Program-made: the position numbers and the translations under genes | The notes under the pieces: generated by a model | What the model was told of the DNA's origin: nothing | Database searches by the model: none | Seen by the model: only the letters and a program-made list of their open reading frames with translations | Part shown: positions 1 through 5,939 of the stretch, in pieces | Numbering within the stretch: position 1 is the stretch's first letter | Layout: each line of letters opens with the position of its first letter | Assembly (NCBI GenBank): GCA_023429565.1 | Contig: JAEZDJ010000062.1 | Coordinates: forward strand, 1-5,939 | Reading direction: 5' to 3' | Source of the DNA: Actinomycetes bacterium | Lineage (GTDB): Bacteria; Actinomycetota; Coriobacteriia; Coriobacteriales; Eggerthellaceae | DNA length: 5,939 nt

Positions 1-3000
1 GCCACGCCCTCCGCTCCCCGCACGCGGCGTGCGGGAGAAACATGCTGCAGATCGTCTTCGACGGAGCGGACGACGGAGGGATCGAGCAATTCGGCCATGT
101 CCGCCGTTCCCAGCAACTCGCCCAAAAGCGTCGGATCGAGGGAAAGCAGGGACGCGCGCCGCTCAGCATGGGGCAGGTCGCCCTGGTAGAGATGCTCCCC
201 CACATAGCCGAACAGCAAGGGAGCGGCAAAGGGGGACGGCACGGACGTCTTTTTCTCCACGAGATGGATCGTGCCTGCCTGCAGCCGCTCCATCAGCAGG
301 TGCAGGGACGGCATGTCATACACATCCTGCAGACACTCGCGAGCCGTCTCCAGCAAGATGGGAAAGTCCTGCTCTTGCCGAGCCGCCTCCAGAAGCTGTC
401 CAGCCCTGAGGCGCTGCTGCCAGAGCGGGGCGCGCTTTCCCGGGGCGGCAGGGGGCATGAGGAGGGCACGGGCGGCACACTCGCGGAATCGGGCGGCAAA
501 CAGCGCCGTTGAGCCGACGCGGTCCCGCACGATCCGATCAAGCTCATCGGGATCGAAAGCGAACAGCTCTGCACCAGGCAGGCGAGTCTCGACTGCAGGG
601 ATTCTCAGAATAATCCCGTCATCGGCCGCCGTCGCCTGCGGGTCAAACCCCTGCATGCGCATGACCCGGTCAGCAACGGCCATGGCCCATGGCTCATGGA
701 CGCGGCGTCCGTAGGGAGAATGCAGCATGACACGCCAGTCGCCCACCTCATCCTCGCACTGTTCGACCACGAGGGTCCTGCCGTCAGGAACGACGCCCGT
801 TGCGGCACGCTGCGCGGCAAGCAGCTCCACCATGTTCCTCTGCGCGTCGACGTTGAGCCCGTCGGCTTCAAGTCGGGCAAGCACCGCGCCATCGGGTTCC
901 GCAGGGTAGCCATCGCCACCATCCACGATGCCTCGCACGACATCGTGGAGAAACGCGCCCTTGGCCTTTCCCGTCTCGGCTGGCCGACCCACTCCCTCAC
1001 CATGCCAAAACGGCAAACGCGCGCTGCGGCCCGGCGCCGGCTCAACGATAACGCGGTCACGGGTTATCTCGCTGATGCGCCATGAGCTCGTGCCGAGAGC
1101 GATGACATCGCCCACGCGCGACTCATATACCATCTCCTCATCCAGCTCGCCAACCCGACGGCGCCCCTCTTCGCCGCCGCCCTCCGGCAGGACGACTGAA
1201 AACATTCCCCTGTCGGGGATCGTGCCCGCCGTCATGACGGCATGACGCTGCGTTCCGGGACGCGGCAGGAGCATCCCGCGCGAGCGGTCCCAGACGATTC
1301 GCGGCGAAAGCTCGGCAAGGTCCGTGGAGGAATGCCTTCCCGCCAACATGTCAAGGACGGAATCGAATGCCCGCCTCGGCAACTCGGAGAAGGGCGCGGC
1401 GCGACAGACCGTCTCATACCAGGCATCCGCCGAAATCTCTCCGAGGGCGACGGCCGCAACCGTCTGCTGGGAGAGCACGTCGAGCGGATTGCGGATGAGA
1501 GCCGTTTCCTCTATGAGGCCGCTCTCCATGCCTTCGACAACCACTGCGGCATCGATGATCTCCGTGCGCGTGCGGGGATAGATGGCGCCCTCGGACCGGC
1601 CGCCCACCCGATGATTTGCGCGGCCGATGCGTTGGAGCCCGCTCGCGACCGAGGGCGGTGCGGCAACCTGCAGGACAAGATCGATCGATCCCATGTCAAT
1701 GCCCAGTTCCAAGCTGGATGTCGCCACCACGCAGGGCACCTGGCCAGTCTTCAGCTCGCGTTCGACCTGCAGGCGCTTCTCCTTGGAGACCGAGCCGTGG
1801 TGGGCCTTGGCTATGATCGCCGGCGCGCCTTGGGACAGCTCGGTGGTCGAGCCCAAATCAGAACGGAGGTGAGACGGGGCAGCAAGCAGGCCCGCAGCAG
1901 GCATGTCCGGGTCGCTGGAGCCTTTTTTCGCCGTCGAGGCACAGCGCTGGGAATAGAGCTCATTGAGCCGCGCTGTGAGCTTTTCGCACAACCCCCGTGA
2001 GTTGACAAACACGATGGTCGTGCGATGGGCAAGCACCTCGTCCAAGATGGACGCCTCGATAAACGGCCAGAGGGAAGAGGTCCCGACCCGGCTGTCGGGG
2101 GTCAGGCCGGATCGCGCTTGATCTGCCAACGCCGCACGGAGCGCCCGATCCGATCGCCACGGCTCCCGGGACGGGACACGCGAGTGGCCGAAGCTTCCGG
2201 CATCGTGCGCCTCCCCACCCCCCTCGTCGATCGATCCGCGATGAGGAGGGATGTCGGTCATGTCGCGCACGGGAACGATCACCCGCACGTCCATGCCCGA
2301 ATCCCCCTCCGAGGCAACGATGCGCACAGGATGCGAGCCGCCAAGGAACCGGGCCACCTCCTCACGGGGTCGGACGGTTGCCGAGAGCCCGATGCGTTGA
2401 GCCGGACGTTCGAGCAGGTCGTCGAGACGCTCCAGGCTGAGCGCCAGATGGGCGCCACGCTTGTTCCCTGCCACCGCATGGACCTCGTCGACGATGACCG
2501 TCTGCACCGCTCGCAACCCCTCGCGGGCCTTTGACGTGAGCATGAGGTAGAGGGACTCGGGAGTGGTGATGAGGATGTCTGGAGGGTTGCGCTGAAGCGA
2601 CCGACGCTGTTCGGGGGTGGTGTCACCCGTACGCATGCCGGTGCGCACGGCGGCTGCCCCTCCGCCACCCTGCGTCACGCGATCAGCAATGGCTGCCAAG
2701 GGTTCTTGCAGGTTGCGTTCCACATCCGCGCCGAGCGCCTTGAGGGGCGAGACGTAGAGGACGCGTGTGCTCCCCTTTCGCGCGGAGGAACCCTGCGGCG
2801 CCGAACGGTCCTCTTCCGCCCGGCCAGCCCCAGTCATCGCATCAGGGGAAGCTTTCTCGCGCATGAGGGAGTCGATGGCAAACAGGAAGGCCGCCAGGGT
2901 CTTGCCTGAGCCGGTGGGAGCAATGACGAGGGCGTTTTCACCCCTCTCGACCGCCTCCCAGGCCTCCCGCTGCACGGGGGTAGGCCCCTCGAAGGCAGAG

Positions 3001-3080
3001 AGGAACCAGTCGCGCACCGCACCCGTGAACCGGCAAAGCGCCGCAGCATCTCGAGAGACGGATGGTTCCGACCTGTCCAT
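1..3080 (-). CDS. lhr: Lhr-family ATP-dependent helicase, long form (3' end beyond window)
   Basis: This is a superfamily 2 helicase of the Lhr type. Family members are ATP-driven 3'-to-5' translocases that unwind DNA and RNA:DNA hybrids and act in DNA repair. From ATG 3080 the frame stays open for 1026 codons to the window edge. Seen in the protein: Walker A APTGSGKT (residues 54-61), motif Ia YVSPLKALG (109-117), TTPES (172-176), DEVH Walker B (198-201), SAT motif III (233-235), TIVFVNSRG (355-363), motif V SSLELGIDMG (455-464) and motif VI QRIGRANHR (483-491). A winged helix follows at about 530-610, including Trp597. Domain 4 carries the Lhr hallmarks TIPDRGMF (620-627), VGELDEEMVYESRVGD (643-658) and ARLPFWHGEG (687-696). 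The match to my memory of E. coli Lhr (about 1,538 residues) continues past the roughly 900-residue core, so some 500 residues are probably missing to the left. ATG 3080 is the only ATG after the in-frame stop at 3119-3117 and gives a family-like N-terminus. The Shine-Dalgarno is weak (GGAAGG, 13 bases upstream). No frameshift is seen. Confidence 0.95.
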   Translation of the reverse strand, partial: MDRSEPSVSRDAAALCRFTGAVRDWFLSAFEGPTPVQREAWEAVERGENALVIAPTGSGKTLAAFLFAIDSLMREKASPDAMTGAGRAEEDRSAPQGSSARKGSTRVLYVSPLKALGADVERNLQEPLAAIADRVTQGGGGAAAVRTGMRTGDTTPEQRRSLQRNPPDILITTPESLYLMLTSKAREGLRAVQTVIVDEVHAVAGNKRGAHLALSLERLDDLLERPAQRIGLSATVRPREEVARFLGGSHPVRIVASEGDSGMDVRVIVPVRDMTDIPPHRGSIDEGGGEAHDAGSFGHSRVPSREPWRSDRALRAALADQARSGLTPDSRVGTSSLWPFIEASILDEVLAHRTTIVFVNSRGLCEKLTARLNELYSQRCASTAKKGSSDPDMPAAGLLAAPSHLRSDLGSTTELSQGAPAIIAKAHHGSVSKEKRLQVERELKTGQVPCVVATSSLELGIDMGSIDLVLQVAAPPSVASGLQRIGRANHRVGGRSEGAIYPRTRTEIIDAAVVVEGMESGLIEETALIRNPLDVLSQQTVAAVALGEISADAWYETVCRAAPFSELPRRAFDSVLDMLAGRHSSTDLAELSPRIVWDRSRGMLLPRPGTQRHAVMTAGTIPDRGMFSVVLPEGGGEEGRRRVGELDEEMVYESRVGDVIALGTSSWRISEITRDRVIVEPAPGRSARLPFWHGEGVGRPAETGKAKGAFLHDVVRGIVDGGDGYPAEPDGAVLARLEADGLNVDAQRNMVELLAAQRAATGVVPDGRTLVVEQCEDEVGDWRVMLHSPYGRRVHEPWAMAVADRVMRMQGFDPQATAADDGIILRIPAVETRLPGAELFAFDPDELDRIVRDRVGSTALFAARFRECAARALLMPPAAPGKRAPLWQQRLRAGQLLEAARQEQDFPILLETARECLQDVYDMPSLHLLMERLQAGTIHLVEKKTSVPSPFAAPLLFGYVGEHLYQGDLPHAERRASLLSLDPTLLGELLGTADMAELLDPSVVRSVEDDLQHVSPARRVRGAEGV

Positions 3081-3365
3081 GTTCCCGCCACCGCCTTCCC
3101 ATACCCGTCCGTTGCCTCATCCATAGTAGCGCATGAACGCACTTCGGGGAGCGACCGAGGGAAAGCGGGAACCATGGCGACAAGCGCCTCACCCCCTGTC
3201 TCCTAGCCGAAAGGCACCCATGCGACGGCCAGTTCCGCCAACGCCCGCGAATGAGGCCGTCGATCCCCTCACCCGGCAGATGCCGCGAGGCGAAATGAGA
3301 AGGCCCGGCCGAGCTTTCGCTTGGCCGGGCCTTCATCGATCGTTACCGTGTAGCGCAAACGATTC
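3081..3365. other. Intergenic region between nifJ and lhr
   Basis: This 285-base gap lies between the nifJ stop and the lhr start. The half next to nifJ holds the terminator hairpin described separately. The remaining 218 or so bases contain no convincing protein gene: short frames on either strand lack family motifs and a good ribosome-binding site. The lhr promoter should lie here. The best candidate -10 I see on the minus strand is TACTAT at 3128-3123 (four of six consensus bases), about 43 bases before the lhr ATG, but no matching -35 hexamer sits 16-18 bases upstream, so it is weak. I see no operator palindrome, riboswitch or tRNA. Confidence 0.6.
3289..3334 (-). terminator. Intrinsic terminator hairpin of nifJ
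   Basis: The arms 3323-3334 and 3299-3310 are perfect 12-base reverse complements (GAAGGCCCGGCC on the minus strand). After one A/C mismatch, three more pairs close on a GAAA tetraloop (3318-3315) of the stable GNRA class. The hairpin starts 31 bases after the nifJ TAG. The following minus-strand bases, TCATTTCGCC, are only moderately T-rich, so this is a strong stem with a weak U tract. On the plus strand the stem is followed by no T run and no plus-strand gene ends here, so the minus direction is preferred. It should stop nifJ transcripts before lhr, or protect the nifJ mRNA 3' end. Confidence 0.8.

Positions 3366-5939
<2,574 letters not shown>

Noticed and set aside
17..35. A perfect 9-base inverted repeat (cccgcacgc / gcgtgcggg) around a single central base.
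   Set aside because: It lies in lhr coding sequence for an Arg-rich segment, has a loop too short for a useful hairpin without opening the stem, and no gene ends here.
1242..2000. A 252-codon open frame on the plus strand.
   Set aside because: It is antisense to the RecA2 and winged-helix region of lhr, whose motifs are unmistakable in the minus frame; its own sequence resembles no family I know.
3123..3128. TACTAT as a firm lhr promoter -10 element.
   Set aside because: It matches only four of six consensus bases and has no properly spaced -35 element, so it is mentioned only as a candidate in the intergenic entry.
2938..3336. Minus-strand open frames (2938-3336 and 2834-3175) spanning the intergenic region and the lhr start.
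   Set aside because: They are in the wrong frames relative to lhr, run through the nifJ terminator or the lhr coding region, and their arginine- and serine-rich translations look like out-of-frame GC-rich DNA.

Overview
The window holds two protein-coding genes, both on the minus strand and both cut by a window edge. The right part (3366-5939) is the C-terminal three quarters of a pyruvate:ferredoxin (flavodoxin) oxidoreductase, nifJ/PFOR. The left part (1-3080) is one uninterrupted reading frame for a long-form Lhr-family superfamily 2 helicase, which runs off the left edge without a stop codon. A 285-base intergenic region (3081-3365) separates them. It holds a strong hairpin just after the nifJ stop, which I read as the nifJ terminator, and presumably the promoter of lhr.

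The organism is most likely a high-GC anaerobe. Third codon positions are mostly G or C, and the single-chain PFOR implies anaerobic pyruvate metabolism. A PFOR together with a long bacterial Lhr would fit an anaerobic actinobacterium such as a member of Coriobacteriia. That placement is inference from gene content and composition, because the window carries no phylogenetic marker.

Reading from right to left in the direction of transcription, nifJ begins upstream of the window. It covers the end of domain II, the gamma-type (POR) domain, the EKR segment, a two-cluster ferredoxin domain and the thiamine pyrophosphate (TPP) domain with its proximal iron-sulfur cluster, and it ends at TAG 3368-3366. 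A GC-rich stem with a GAAA loop follows about 30 bases later. The lhr frame then starts at ATG 3080 and stays open to base 1, giving 1026 complete codons. It covers both RecA-like domains, the winged helix and domain 4, and reaches the beginning of the C-terminal extension.

The two genes have no evident shared function: one is central energy metabolism and the other is nucleic-acid repair or remodelling. The terminator-like hairpin suggests they are transcribed separately. I found no RNA gene, mobile element, CRISPR array or obvious new system. The points worth a second look are modest: extra linker segments in the helicase, a homopolymeric A run in one of them, and the structured nifJ terminator.
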